DNA of 13,582 nucleotides from CAYQIM01 sp964417555 (GCA_964417555.1 CAYQIM010000027.1:1-13582); one strand, 5' to 3'. Positions 1-7,682 are shown, counted from the stretch's first letter. The notes: generated by a model not told the origin, from the sequence alone. A program made the numbers and translations.

Positions 1-1
1 G

Positions 2-106
2 ACGCAGGACGAATCGCGGCCTAATTTCAGTCGCGTGATGCGAATTAATTTTGGGGACACGATGGCCAAAATTTTTCATGAGCATAGCGACTCGCTTGCT
101 GTATAA
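2..106 (+). CDS. Possible 3' end of an unidentified protein, cut by the left edge
   Basis: Frame 2 is open from the first base of the window to a TAA at 104-106, giving 34 residues. The peptide contains NFSRVMRINFGDTMAKIF and ends in SDSLAV. Its composition is ordinary for a soluble protein, and the DNA is visibly more GC-rich than the toxin genes beside it. The stop ends exactly where the complement of the last toxin gene's stop begins (107), so the two frames meet tail to tail without a spacer. I do not recognise the protein. A 34-codon open frame can arise by chance, so this is a tentative call. Confidence 0.35.
   Translation, partial: TQDESRPNFSRVMRINFGDTMAKIFHEHSDSLAV
81..100. repeat. 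Short imperfect hairpin at the 3' junction of the toxin operon
   Basis: The sequence agcatagcgactcgcttgct folds as AGCA/TGCT plus AGCGA/TCGCT, with one bulged base and almost no loop. It lies just downstream of the last toxin gene's stop on the minus strand, where a terminator would be expected. No T-run follows on either strand, so a terminator role is doubtful. Confidence 0.3.
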
Positions 107-1423
107 TTAATTAAAATGGTCTGCCTGAGATATATAAGCGGTATACAAAGAACTGGGTATCCGTTGCATAGCAGAACTACGTAATAAGGCTGTACTGCTA
201 TCGGTTGAGGCAGTCATCTTTGGATCTTCTACCAATTTAGTCGGTAAAGTAAAATTCAACTCGTAACTTATTAATTTCTTTTTCAAACCTAAAAAGCTAG
301 TATTAAGTTCTTTTAAATTCTGTTCTATCAGATTAACTTGAAGCTTATCAGCCAACCCCGTACCCAAATCCTTTAACTTGCTATCCATCTTATTTATTTC
401 CTGGTGAATACCTTGCCACTTGTTTTGTAAACCTTGAAAGGCAGTCACAACTTCTGTGCCCTGTGTCAATATTTCATTAAAGTTCTTTTCCATGCTATTC
501 AAATAACCTGCATCAACATTCAGATCAATGCTAGCCTGAAAAAGCTTTAGTTCTCGTTCACGCAGTTCAGCTAACTCTCTTTGGTATTGATACCACAAGG
601 CTGAAGAAGTAATAAAACCGATAATATTAGCCACAACCAATGCTACTGATACACCGACGGCTATCTTTCCCATTATCGCTCCACCAAACCTACCGTAACT
701 AATAGCTTCTGCTCCTTCTCCTATTATTCTTGCTGTAGACTTAAAATACAGTGCGGTTGACGTTACGCCTACCGCAGCGCCACTCACTACCAATCCTCCT
801 CCAGTCGCGACGGCGGCGGTGATTGCCCCCATACGTTTTTTGTCGAGCTGATTGATTTTTTCGCGACACTCCTTCAGCGCCTCATCATTTGTTGTAATTT
901 CCTTTTTCTTTTCAGTAATGGTTTTTTTTATGTTCGGTACGACTGTACTTTCTAATTTGTCCTTATGATTTTCAACCTGGATTAAAAATTCTTTAGAGGT
1001 ATCTTGGGTATTTCTTAAATTAATGATAGAGCTGTTAATCTTAGGACGAACTTCATCAAGATATTCCAACATAAGTTCTTTTTTGGCCGTAACGGTCTGC
1101 GCACCTGTAAGAATTTCATGAATCAAATCAGGAAAATAGTTGGTATAGGTTTCACAAAAACTCCGTATACTGGTTAAGCTACTCTGTAAATCTTTTTTAG
1201 CGGTATTACGCCAAAATTCAGCGGTATTACGTAATTCATTGGGCAAATTAAGTAATATCGTTTGAAACCCCTCATAATAAGGCGTTTCAAAAATAAGATT
1301 AGTATATTTATCGGCCAATGCCGCTTCAACACCTAAGTTCTCCATTTTTTCATCCACCTCTTTACTGACTTTCTGAATTTCATTTTCTTTTGCTGTTAAA
1401 AACAGTTTATTACCAATATCCAT
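107..1423 (-). CDS. XaxA/YaxA-like alpha-pore-forming toxin subunit, A-type paralogue 4
   Basis: This 438-aa protein is the last of six operon genes. Residues 38-105 hold the block shared with its paralogues: ADKY, then LRNTAEFW (64-71), then SIRSFCETYTNYFPDL (85-100). A long charged helical arm (about 110-198) includes VVPNIKKTIT (161-170). The hydrophobic core has two segments, about 199-227 and 247-277, joined by a glycine-rich linker with little net charge. A second helical arm follows (280-390), then SYELNFTLP and a tail with RIPSSLYTAY (421-430). There is no signal peptide, as in XaxA/YaxA. In that family two subunit types assemble into a membrane pore; the role here is inferred. AAGGA lies about 8 nt before the ATG. 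The gap from the previous gene is 46 nt. It could instead be another ClyA/Hbl-type helical toxin. Confidence 0.7.
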   Translation of the reverse strand: MDIGNKLFLTAKENEIQKVSKEVDEKMENLGVEAALADKYTNLIFETPYYEGFQTILLNLPNELRNTAEFWRNTAKKDLQSSLTSIRSFCETYTNYFPDLIHEILTGAQTVTAKKELMLEYLDEVRPKINSSIINLRNTQDTSKEFLIQVENHKDKLESTVVPNIKKTITEKKKEITTNDEALKECREKINQLDKKRMGAITAAVATGGGLVVSGAAVGVTSTALYFKSTARIIGEGAEAISYGRFGGAIMGKIAVGVSVALVVANIIGFITSSALWYQYQRELAELRERELKLFQASIDLNVDAGYLNSMEKNFNEILTQGTEVVTAFQGLQNKWQGIHQEINKMDSKLKDLGTGLADKLQVNLIEQNLKELNTSFLGLKKKLISYELNFTLPTKLVEDPKMTASTDSSTALLRSSAMQRIPSSLYTAYISQADHFN

Positions 1424-1469
1424 TATTTTATTCCTTTTATTTGTTAATACTTATTATTTAATGCAATTT

Positions 1470-2789
1470 TTAGTATGTCCGTGCATAAGCGGAAAAGAGA
1501 TTATTTGGCATAAGAGAATTCCCAGCCAAATTCAATACCATCGTTTCTGGTGAGGAATCCGAACCAACAACAGCAAGCTCTGGCACAACATCAACATTTA
1601 GCACAAAATTAAATTCATATCTTTTCAATTTTTCTTCTAAGTTTATAAATGCGGAATTAACATCACTGATCTTTCCTCTTAATAGAAAAGCAGGTTTCTC
1701 TATTTTGATATCTAAGTCAATTAATTTGCTATTAATTTCATCCATTGAGAGGTAAACACTATGCCAAGCTGTATTTAATTGATTAAAGGCCTCGGCTACC
1801 TCGTTGGACTGTGTTAGCAAGGTCGAAAAATTAGCAGACATATCCTTTAGGTAAATCAGATCAGCGTTTAAATCAAGCTCTTTTTGCACTAACTCATTTT
1901 TCTTCTCTTGCAGGCGTGCCATTTCCTTCTTATATTTATCCCAATAAATGGCGCTGGCAATTAACCCACCAATTTCTACTAATACAAACACACCACTGAG
2001 AACAGGCATCGCTTTTCCAGCAATTTTACCAAACGCCGTTCCACCAATTTTAGCCGCAATTCTATTTCCAATCTTTGTTACAAACTTTGGTGTCAGCTTT
2101 GCTATAAGGGCATTAACCTGTTTGCGAAATATATGCAGTGTCGTACTCACACCTAGACCTACTCCAGCAGCAATCGTACCTCCCATCGCTTTAATAAGCT
2201 GCTGTTCAGCAAATGCTATATCCATTTCAACCGAGCTTAAGGCCTCCTCGTTTGCCAAAAACGCCGCTTCTTCTTTAACGATCCGGTTTTGTATATTAGG
2301 GATGACTTTACTATTTAATTTGTATTTATTCTCCTCTACTTTACGCAAAAAAAGCTGGGATAAACGATTAGATTCTGCTAAATTTTCTACACTCTGTTTT
2401 GCTAGCGGCAAAATTTCACCGAGAAACTCGATTAAATTTGCCTTTTGCGCCGCTATAGATGTCTTAGAGGCTTCTAGCTCTTTTATTAAATCCGGAAAAT
2501 AACTCGTGTGCGTTCGGCAAAAGGAACTTAATTTTCCTACACTTTTCATCAATGCTGGCTTTGCCGTTTGAGTCCAATAATCCGCTGTACTTCGTAAATC
2601 ATCGGGTATAGTCAATAAGAGATCGTCAAAGCCTTCATAAATGGGCATGGCGTAGATTAACGAACTATATTTATCCGCCAGCGCCGCTTTTGTGCCAAGA
2701 TCTTTAGCAGATTCATTTACCTTGTCTATCTGTACGACTTCTTTCTGCGCTGTATCAGACCGTAGCACTAAAATGTTGTCTGTATCCAT
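1470..2789 (-). CDS. XaxA/YaxA-like alpha-pore-forming toxin subunit, A-type paralogue 3
   Basis: This 439-aa protein is the fifth gene of the operon. The N-terminal block reads LADKYSSLIYAMPIYEGF (37-54), LRSTADYW (65-72) and SSFCRTHTSYFPDL (88-101). A charged arm with KVIPNIQNRI (161-170) leads to a hydrophobic segment at about 199-221. Next is a lysine/arginine-rich amphipathic stretch (222-262, with AKLTPKFVTKIG at 230-241), then a second hydrophobic segment (262-284). The C-terminal arm contains DLNADLIYLKDM and KRYEFNFVLNV (389-399), and the protein ends SLMPNNLFSAYARTY. It most resembles the 418-aa paralogue, sharing the PKFV...KIG-type linker and the VEI-G-I segment. AAGGAT precedes the ATG by about 6 nt. 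No signal peptide is visible. The subunit role is inferred from architecture and from the gene cluster. Confidence 0.72.
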   Translation of the reverse strand: MDTDNILVLRSDTAQKEVVQIDKVNESAKDLGTKAALADKYSSLIYAMPIYEGFDDLLLTIPDDLRSTADYWTQTAKPALMKSVGKLSSFCRTHTSYFPDLIKELEASKTSIAAQKANLIEFLGEILPLAKQSVENLAESNRLSQLFLRKVEENKYKLNSKVIPNIQNRIVKEEAAFLANEEALSSVEMDIAFAEQQLIKAMGGTIAAGVGLGVSTTLHIFRKQVNALIAKLTPKFVTKIGNRIAAKIGGTAFGKIAGKAMPVLSGVFVLVEIGGLIASAIYWDKYKKEMARLQEKKNELVQKELDLNADLIYLKDMSANFSTLLTQSNEVAEAFNQLNTAWHSVYLSMDEINSKLIDLDIKIEKPAFLLRGKISDVNSAFINLEEKLKRYEFNFVLNVDVVPELAVVGSDSSPETMVLNLAGNSLMPNNLFSAYARTY

Positions 2790-2835
2790 AATAATATCCT
2801 TGTTAAATTTTTATATTTTTCTCAATATTCCGTTT

Positions 2836-3912
2836 TCAAATAGATGCAAAATGCAATTCATAACGTTTTAATTTTTTTTCTAAACGCTCAAATTCTGTAT
2901 TTATCGTTTCAAAAAAAGTATAAGTCTGTTGTAACTCCGTAGGAATTTCACTTTTTTCTTGCTTACTTCCTGTTATGCGCTGCTCTATTCGCTTAGCAGT
3001 CCCTTGTTCATCAACTTTATTGACATCATTGGCATCGATAGTAAACTCTTGCGATGTTAATTTTTCTTTCTCATGAGTTATTTCCTGCTCACACTGTTTC
3101 CAGATTTTACCTAAGTTTTGTATCAATCTAAACAATGTAAAATTAGAAGCTAATAATTTTTGCAATGTATTTTTCATTGCTTGATAACTGGCTACTTTAG
3201 GCTTAAGCGTTATGTATTCATTAAGCAAATTCAGCAATTCATCTAAAATCTCCCTTTTATCGTTTAGATCCGATAAGTCAGGCACCTTAGAAGCGAGTCG
3301 CAACGATCTAGCGCTGGGCTTGGGTAAGCCTTTCAGCTGTGCTAAGCAAATCCTTAAATTTTTAAAATTTTCATCCAATTTATCTTGGAGTTTTTCACCT
3401 GTTTTTTCTAGATTAGGCAACAAACGCTCATTTATTTTCTTCTTGTTTTTTTCTATCTGCGTCATAAATACTTGCACTGGCTCAATTAATTTATTAAAAA
3501 AAACCGTAACCTTGCTTAGATAGGAAAATATTTCCTCAAATGACTCAATTAATATCGCTTTATATTCCTCAGCGACTAAGGTAACCTTTATTTCCTGACT
3601 CATATCCCTAAAATAGCTAGTATAGCTTGTGTAAAAGGACCGCATGCTTGTAATACACTGCATGATTTTAGGTCTTATTTCTTCGCGCCAAGAAAAAGCT
3701 GTGTTCCGTAGTTGATCAATGTCAATACTATCACCCAGCAACTCTTCACAGTCTGGATAGCTTGATAGTGTCAAACTCGTATTAGCAAATTGCTCAGCTC
3801 CATTATAATCAATAACTAATTGCGTTACTTCTCGATCAATATCTGTAATGAAATTTTGGATGGCTAATTTATTCTTTGGCTGAAAAATTTTGATTAGTGT
3901 GGTATCTACCAT
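2836..3912 (-). CDS. XaxB/YaxB-like toxin subunit, B-type paralogue 2
   Basis: This 358-aa protein is the fourth gene of the operon and close in size to XaxB/YaxB (about 350 aa). It keeps the family block: QLRNTAFSWREEIRPKIM (67-84) and SMRSFYTSYTSYFRDM (89-104), nearly the same pattern as the A-type LRNTAxFW...SFCxxYxxYFPDL. It also has LLPNLEKTGEK (164-174), corresponding to the A-type VIPNI motif. No strongly hydrophobic segment is present; the middle (175-240) is charged and helical. The protein ends at LKRYELHFASI, exactly at the (R/S)YELxF motif after which A-type proteins carry an extra 40-50 residues. Residues 285-325 are polar and rich in K, E and Q, probably flexible. AAGGAG lies about 6 nt before the ATG, the best ribosome site in the operon. 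Confidence 0.65.
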   Translation of the reverse strand: MVDTTLIKIFQPKNKLAIQNFITDIDREVTQLVIDYNGAEQFANTSLTLSSYPDCEELLGDSIDIDQLRNTAFSWREEIRPKIMQCITSMRSFYTSYTSYFRDMSQEIKVTLVAEEYKAILIESFEEIFSYLSKVTVFFNKLIEPVQVFMTQIEKNKKKINERLLPNLEKTGEKLQDKLDENFKNLRICLAQLKGLPKPSARSLRLASKVPDLSDLNDKREILDELLNLLNEYITLKPKVASYQAMKNTLQKLLASNFTLFRLIQNLGKIWKQCEQEITHEKEKLTSQEFTIDANDVNKVDEQGTAKRIEQRITGSKQEKSEIPTELQQTYTFFETINTEFERLEKKLKRYELHFASI

Positions 3913-3958
3913 AGATCGCTCCTTGTTTTTCCATTTTTTTTCATTTGCATTAAGTCTG

Positions 3959-5110
3959 TTATACAGGATTAAGTGCGGGTGTTATTTCTTTAAATAAGAA
4001 ACTTAATTCTAATGAATCAACATTCGACTCATTACTGAGTATTTCTGCTGTTGTTCTGGTTTCTAACTGATACGCAAACGTTCCCAATGTGTCAAAGTAC
4101 CCACGATCCGCTTCCAGTTGGTTTATTACCCCATCTAACGCAGTAGCATTGGCTTTATTTTCAGTAATAAATTGCTCAAGATGACTTATATTTTCTTCTA
4201 CGCTTATCCAAAACTCATCCATTTTTCTTATAGCGGCTAGTAATGCGGTTAATTTCTTTAACCAGTTTGCAATTAACGAATTGAACGCAATACCTTGCTT
4301 TATTAACTTATTCTTACTCGCCAAACTTGCTAAGATTTGATCCTGTTGATTTTCGTAAAATTGTGTAACTTTCTCAGTACCACATACAATAAGTCTGTTT
4401 TGTCTATCACTTCTCACTACACGGGTCTGTAAGCCTGCTCCAACTTCACTTAACGCAACCACCTGCAAGTATTTTTCATCGATAGCCTCTCGCTGAGCGA
4501 CGATAGCTTGTTGATCACATTCTGTCTTTTGCAAGGTATCGCTCGTTTCATCCTCGTTTTTTTCTAATTGAAAAATGAATTTACGTAAGGCTTCATAAAG
4601 CGAGCTTAATTCTGTCTGCAACTTCTCTAACTCTACTATGATATTAGTTTCCATTTTATTATTTTTAGCTATTCTAAATCCTCGTACCTTTTCCAAATAG
4701 GTACCTAAGCTTGCCTTATAAGCATACGATTCAATATTAGTTTGCAAGCTATTGATATCTTCTACCAAATAATCAAAATAGGCTTCATAGCTATGGCTAA
4801 AACTCGTCACTTCGGTAAACTTTTTTAATATCTCCCCCCTCACATTATGTCGATACTTCGTAATCAGCTCACGTAATGTTTTACAATATTCTTCAAACAG
4901 CTTAGCCTCTGCCTCATTGCAATTACTTAAATCGATAGGCCCATACACGATCATACGTCCGATGGTTAATTTATTACTCATAAACTGAATAAATAAATTA
5001 AATAAGCTAGTATAACTATCAATAGGTAACATACTTCCTAAGTGATAACTGGTTCTACCTTCCTTATTACTTATGCTTTCTACGGGTATTACATGGTTCA
5101 TCGTACTCAT
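3959..5110 (-). CDS. XaxB/YaxB-like toxin subunit, B-type paralogue 1
   Basis: This 383-aa protein is the third gene of the operon and the most diverged member. The family block is recognisable only in part: TSFSHSYEAYFDYLVEDI (102-119) aligns with the SFCxxYxxYFPDLxxxI of its neighbours, and the LRNTAxFW motif is degenerate. Long predicted helices follow (155-220 and 255-350), with a mildly apolar stretch at about 216-245 that is too weak to be a membrane segment. Near the end, SLELSFLFKEI (366-376) resembles the YELxFxL motif. The start at 5110 has AAAGGAA about 8 nt upstream; an internal ATG three codons later is the alternative. The B-type call is weaker than for the 358-aa neighbour and rests on operon context, size and missing hydrophobic core. 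Confidence 0.55.
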   Translation of the reverse strand: MSTMNHVIPVESISNKEGRTSYHLGSMLPIDSYTSLFNLFIQFMSNKLTIGRMIVYGPIDLSNCNEAEAKLFEEYCKTLRELITKYRHNVRGEILKKFTEVTSFSHSYEAYFDYLVEDINSLQTNIESYAYKASLGTYLEKVRGFRIAKNNKMETNIIVELEKLQTELSSLYEALRKFIFQLEKNEDETSDTLQKTECDQQAIVAQREAIDEKYLQVVALSEVGAGLQTRVVRSDRQNRLIVCGTEKVTQFYENQQDQILASLASKNKLIKQGIAFNSLIANWLKKLTALLAAIRKMDEFWISVEENISHLEQFITENKANATALDGVINQLEADRGYFDTLGTFAYQLETRTTAEILSNESNVDSLELSFLFKEITPALNPV

Positions 5111-5146
5111 ACAAATTTCCTTTCTATTATTTAAGTTAAATATTAT

Positions 5147-6403
5147 TTATAAACGAGCGTAAACCGTACTGGGTATTAACAAATTCGATCCAAAAATAGC
5201 TCGTGTGACTGTATTCTCATCTTGTAACTTAATAGGTAAAGCAAACCCTAGTTCATAACGCTGTAACTTTTCATTTAAAACAGAAAATTCTTTATTTAAA
5301 TTATGCATAGCCCCCTTGATAAAGAGTAAGCGCTTTTCTAATAATTTAGTATCCAAAGTACGCAGTTTTTCATTGATTTCCTGCATAGAATTCTGCAGGC
5401 TATACCAAGCTACACTTAAATTATCAAATGCCGAGTTAACCTGTACGCCCTGCTGTAATAATTGCTCAAACGCACTTTGCATTGCCGTTAAGTAACTAAC
5501 ATCCGCATCCAAATCAACACTTTTTTGCAAACAGAAACTTTTTTTAGCGCGCAAATCCTGCATTTCACGTTTAAACTTAGTCATCAGTACAACAGATGTA
5601 ATAAATCCCGCAATTTCAACACCGACAAGAATTAGCTCCAAGCCCGGCATAATTTTACCACCTAATTTTCCAGCTAATTTACCGACAAATTTTGGCATTA
5701 TCTTTGCGGCTAATTTAGCAATCGGTTTTTTCAGCGCCTTAACACTGGCTGTCACACCAAGACTGGCAGCACTACCTGCTGCACCATACACAGCTTGCAT
5801 GAACTGCGCTTCAGTCACGTTAATCTGGCCTTCTATCAACTCCAATTCTCGGTTGGTAGCAATCAGTTCGGCTACTTTATTAGTCATTGTTTTTTCAATA
5901 TTAGGAATGACCTTACTTCTTAATTTATCCGTATTATTTTGTACTTTATTATTAAACTGAATAGTGAACTTATTTGCCTCACTTATACTTTCCGATGCCT
6001 CATTTCCTTTCGGCGATATCTCATTAATAAACTCCAGCAAATTATTTCTTTCTGAATCAATAGATGTTCTACCTTCATTCAGCGCGTCTAATAAATCAGG
6101 AAAATAACTAATGTAGCTTGAGCAAAAAGACCGTATCGTCGTTACAGTATTCATTAAAACTGGCTTAGTATCCCGCTGCCAAAAATTGGCGGTGTTGCGC
6201 AATTCAGTCGGTATGCTGACTAATAGCGAATCAAATTGCTCATAGATCGGCATTTCAAATACTAATGTGGCATATTTATCTGCTAAAGCTGTTTGCGTAC
6301 TCAGTACTTGCGATTTCTTATTGATAGCATCAGTCTGTTTATCTAGGTCACTGACATTATCATTATCAGTAACAGGAGAATAAAAAATCTTATAATTATC
6401 CAT
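5147..6403 (-). CDS. XaxA/YaxA-like alpha-pore-forming toxin subunit, A-type paralogue 2
   Basis: This 418-aa protein is the second gene of the operon. The N-terminal block is clear: LADKYATLVFEMPIYEQF (40-57), LRNTANFW (68-75), and TIRSFCSSYISYFPDL (89-104). A charged arm with KVIPNIEKTMT (164-174) leads to a small-residue apolar segment (202-221). A very cationic amphipathic stretch (222-254) follows, containing KKPIAKLAAKIMPKFVGKL, then a strongly hydrophobic segment (255-274). The second arm has DLDADVSYLTAMQ and EINEKLRTLDTK, then QRYELGFALPIKL (381-393). The C-terminus reads LLIPSTVYARL. XaxA-family subunits are about 408-410 aa, close to this length. The gap to the previous gene is 34 nt. 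The ribosome site is weak (GAGAG about 8 nt before the ATG). The pore-forming role is inferred. Confidence 0.72.
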   Translation of the reverse strand: MDNYKIFYSPVTDNDNVSDLDKQTDAINKKSQVLSTQTALADKYATLVFEMPIYEQFDSLLVSIPTELRNTANFWQRDTKPVLMNTVTTIRSFCSSYISYFPDLLDALNEGRTSIDSERNNLLEFINEISPKGNEASESISEANKFTIQFNNKVQNNTDKLRSKVIPNIEKTMTNKVAELIATNRELELIEGQINVTEAQFMQAVYGAAGSAASLGVTASVKALKKPIAKLAAKIMPKFVGKLAGKLGGKIMPGLELILVGVEIAGFITSVVLMTKFKREMQDLRAKKSFCLQKSVDLDADVSYLTAMQSAFEQLLQQGVQVNSAFDNLSVAWYSLQNSMQEINEKLRTLDTKLLEKRLLFIKGAMHNLNKEFSVLNEKLQRYELGFALPIKLQDENTVTRAIFGSNLLIPSTVYARL

Positions 6404-6430
6404 AATGTACTCTCAAAATGTTTTTTAACG

Positions 6431-6448
6431 TTAGTATTTAAATACTAA
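6431..6448. repeat. 18-bp perfect palindrome over the stop of the first toxin gene
   Basis: TTAGTATTTAAATACTAA is fully self-complementary with no loop. It overlaps the stop codon of the 414-aa gene (6438-6440) and extends into the gap before the next gene. It could be a protein-binding site or a weak RNA hairpin. No T-run follows directly, so I do not call it a terminator. Confidence 0.45.
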
Positions 6449-7682
6449 ACTTGTTTTTCCCTTCACTTGGTATCGCCAAAGACTGATAGCGAAAATACAG
6501 CTCGTTAGGTATGGGTGTAGGCATTGGGGTATAGGAAAGAGAGTAAGGCGCTGCCCTAACGATTCGGTTGTTCATTGATACCTGATCAACAACAGACATA
6601 TTAATGACCATACCATACTGAACAATTTTTTGTTTCATTGTTGAAAACTCTAATTGCGCATCTTTAAATGATCCACGTATGTAGCGCAATTCATCTTTTT
6701 GTAACTTACTACTTACCGTTTGTAATTTATTTTGAAATTGCATTAATGAATTTAAGATATTTTCCCAACCGGTCATTAGATTATTAAAGACAGCAATTAC
6801 CTGGCTAGTCTGTCCCGCTATTGCCAGAAAATCACTTTCCATCGTTTTTAAATAAAGACTATCTGAATTAAGTTCATTTAATTCTTTTATAAAGCGTTGC
6901 TCTTTATTTCTTTGCTCTCTTAATTCCCTTTCTACTTTAGCGCTTATCGTAGCTGTAGCCGTTACACCCACGATACCACCCACTAATAAAAAACCACTAC
7001 TGATAAACCCACCCAATAATATAGCTCCTACTCCTAAAAAAATGCTGAGTACACTGCCAGCCATACCTATGCCAAGATCGAATAGCAATTTTTCATTAGC
7101 CGTAATTAACTGCTTTACATCAACTAATTTACCTTGCGTGTCTATGATTTTTTGATCGGTAACACGTATGGCTTTTTGGATGGCAGGAATGGCCTCTTCT
7201 TTGAGTCTGCGTCCATGACCCTCTACCATCTCCATAAAAATCCTTAAAGCAGTTGCCTTAACCCAATTAATCTTTGACCTGACATCGTGTGCATTAGCTA
7301 TTATCTCCTGTAAATAGTGAATCAATACTTCCTTTTCCGTATCAGGATTTTTTATATCAGATAGATTTTTTTCCAAAATAGCATAATGATTTTCATAACT
7401 TATTAGAAAATTCTCTATCTTTTTTAACACTTCCCTAAATTCCTTTTTTACAGTTTTTTGCCAAAACTCAGCCGTAAAGCGTAAAGGGTTTTGAATACCA
7501 TTTGTTAATTCCTGGAATTTCATGTATATTGGCATTGTAATTATCATTGCTGCGTATTTATCAGCACTGCCTGTTTGTGTCGCTAATCCTTTAAAATCAT
7601 GAGTTAAACTATTGACAGTTTGTTTTAGAGGAGGCGCTTCAGATAAAGAAATATGATTATAATTTTGAGAATTTTCGCCCAT
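6438..7682 (-). CDS. XaxA/YaxA-like alpha-pore-forming toxin subunit, A-type paralogue 1, first operon gene
   Basis: This 414-aa protein is the promoter-proximal gene. The shared block is SADKYAAMIITMPIYMKF (39-56) and LRFTAEFW (67-74), then IENFLISYENHYAIL (89-103), where Cys and the FPD of other members are lost. AIPAIQKAI (164-172) matches VIPNI. Unlike its relatives it has one nearly continuous hydrophobic region (about 201-247, glycine-rich, including GVGAILLGGFISSGFLLVGG) with no cationic linker. A short charged stretch and the DSLYLKTMESDF helix follow. The C-terminal YELxF motif has become QYGMVINM. The tail carries PIPNELYFRYQ (390-400) plus 14 further residues. AAGGAAA precedes the ATG by about 5 nt. 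No signal peptide is seen. Its divergence suggests a separate role within the set. Confidence 0.68.
   Translation of the reverse strand: MGENSQNYNHISLSEAPPLKQTVNSLTHDFKGLATQTGSADKYAAMIITMPIYMKFQELTNGIQNPLRFTAEFWQKTVKKEFREVLKKIENFLISYENHYAILEKNLSDIKNPDTEKEVLIHYLQEIIANAHDVRSKINWVKATALRIFMEMVEGHGRRLKEEAIPAIQKAIRVTDQKIIDTQGKLVDVKQLITANEKLLFDLGIGMAGSVLSIFLGVGAILLGGFISSGFLLVGGIVGVTATATISAKVERELREQRNKEQRFIKELNELNSDSLYLKTMESDFLAIAGQTSQVIAVFNNLMTGWENILNSLMQFQNKLQTVSSKLQKDELRYIRGSFKDAQLEFSTMKQKIVQYGMVINMSVVDQVSMNNRIVRAAPYSLSYTPMPTPIPNELYFRYQSLAIPSEGKNKFSI

Noticed and set aside
81..100. Hairpin as the terminator of the toxin operon
   Set aside because: No T-run follows on either strand and the loop is nearly absent. 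I list it only as a repeat.
1948..2502. Long + strand open frame of 184 codons
   Set aside because: It lies wholly antisense inside the 439-aa toxin gene, which has clear family motifs and a ribosome site. The product looks like random antisense translation rich in Pro, Ile and Leu.
3212..3523. + strand open frame of 103 codons
   Set aside because: It is antisense within the 358-aa toxin gene and its serine/phenylalanine/leucine-rich product shows no motif.
107..7682. Phage tail tape-measure, SMC-like or type VI proteins as the identity of the coiled-coil genes
   Set aside because: Six similar-sized (358-439 aa) paralogues with a central apolar region and no phage, structural or secretion genes nearby fit a helical toxin family better.
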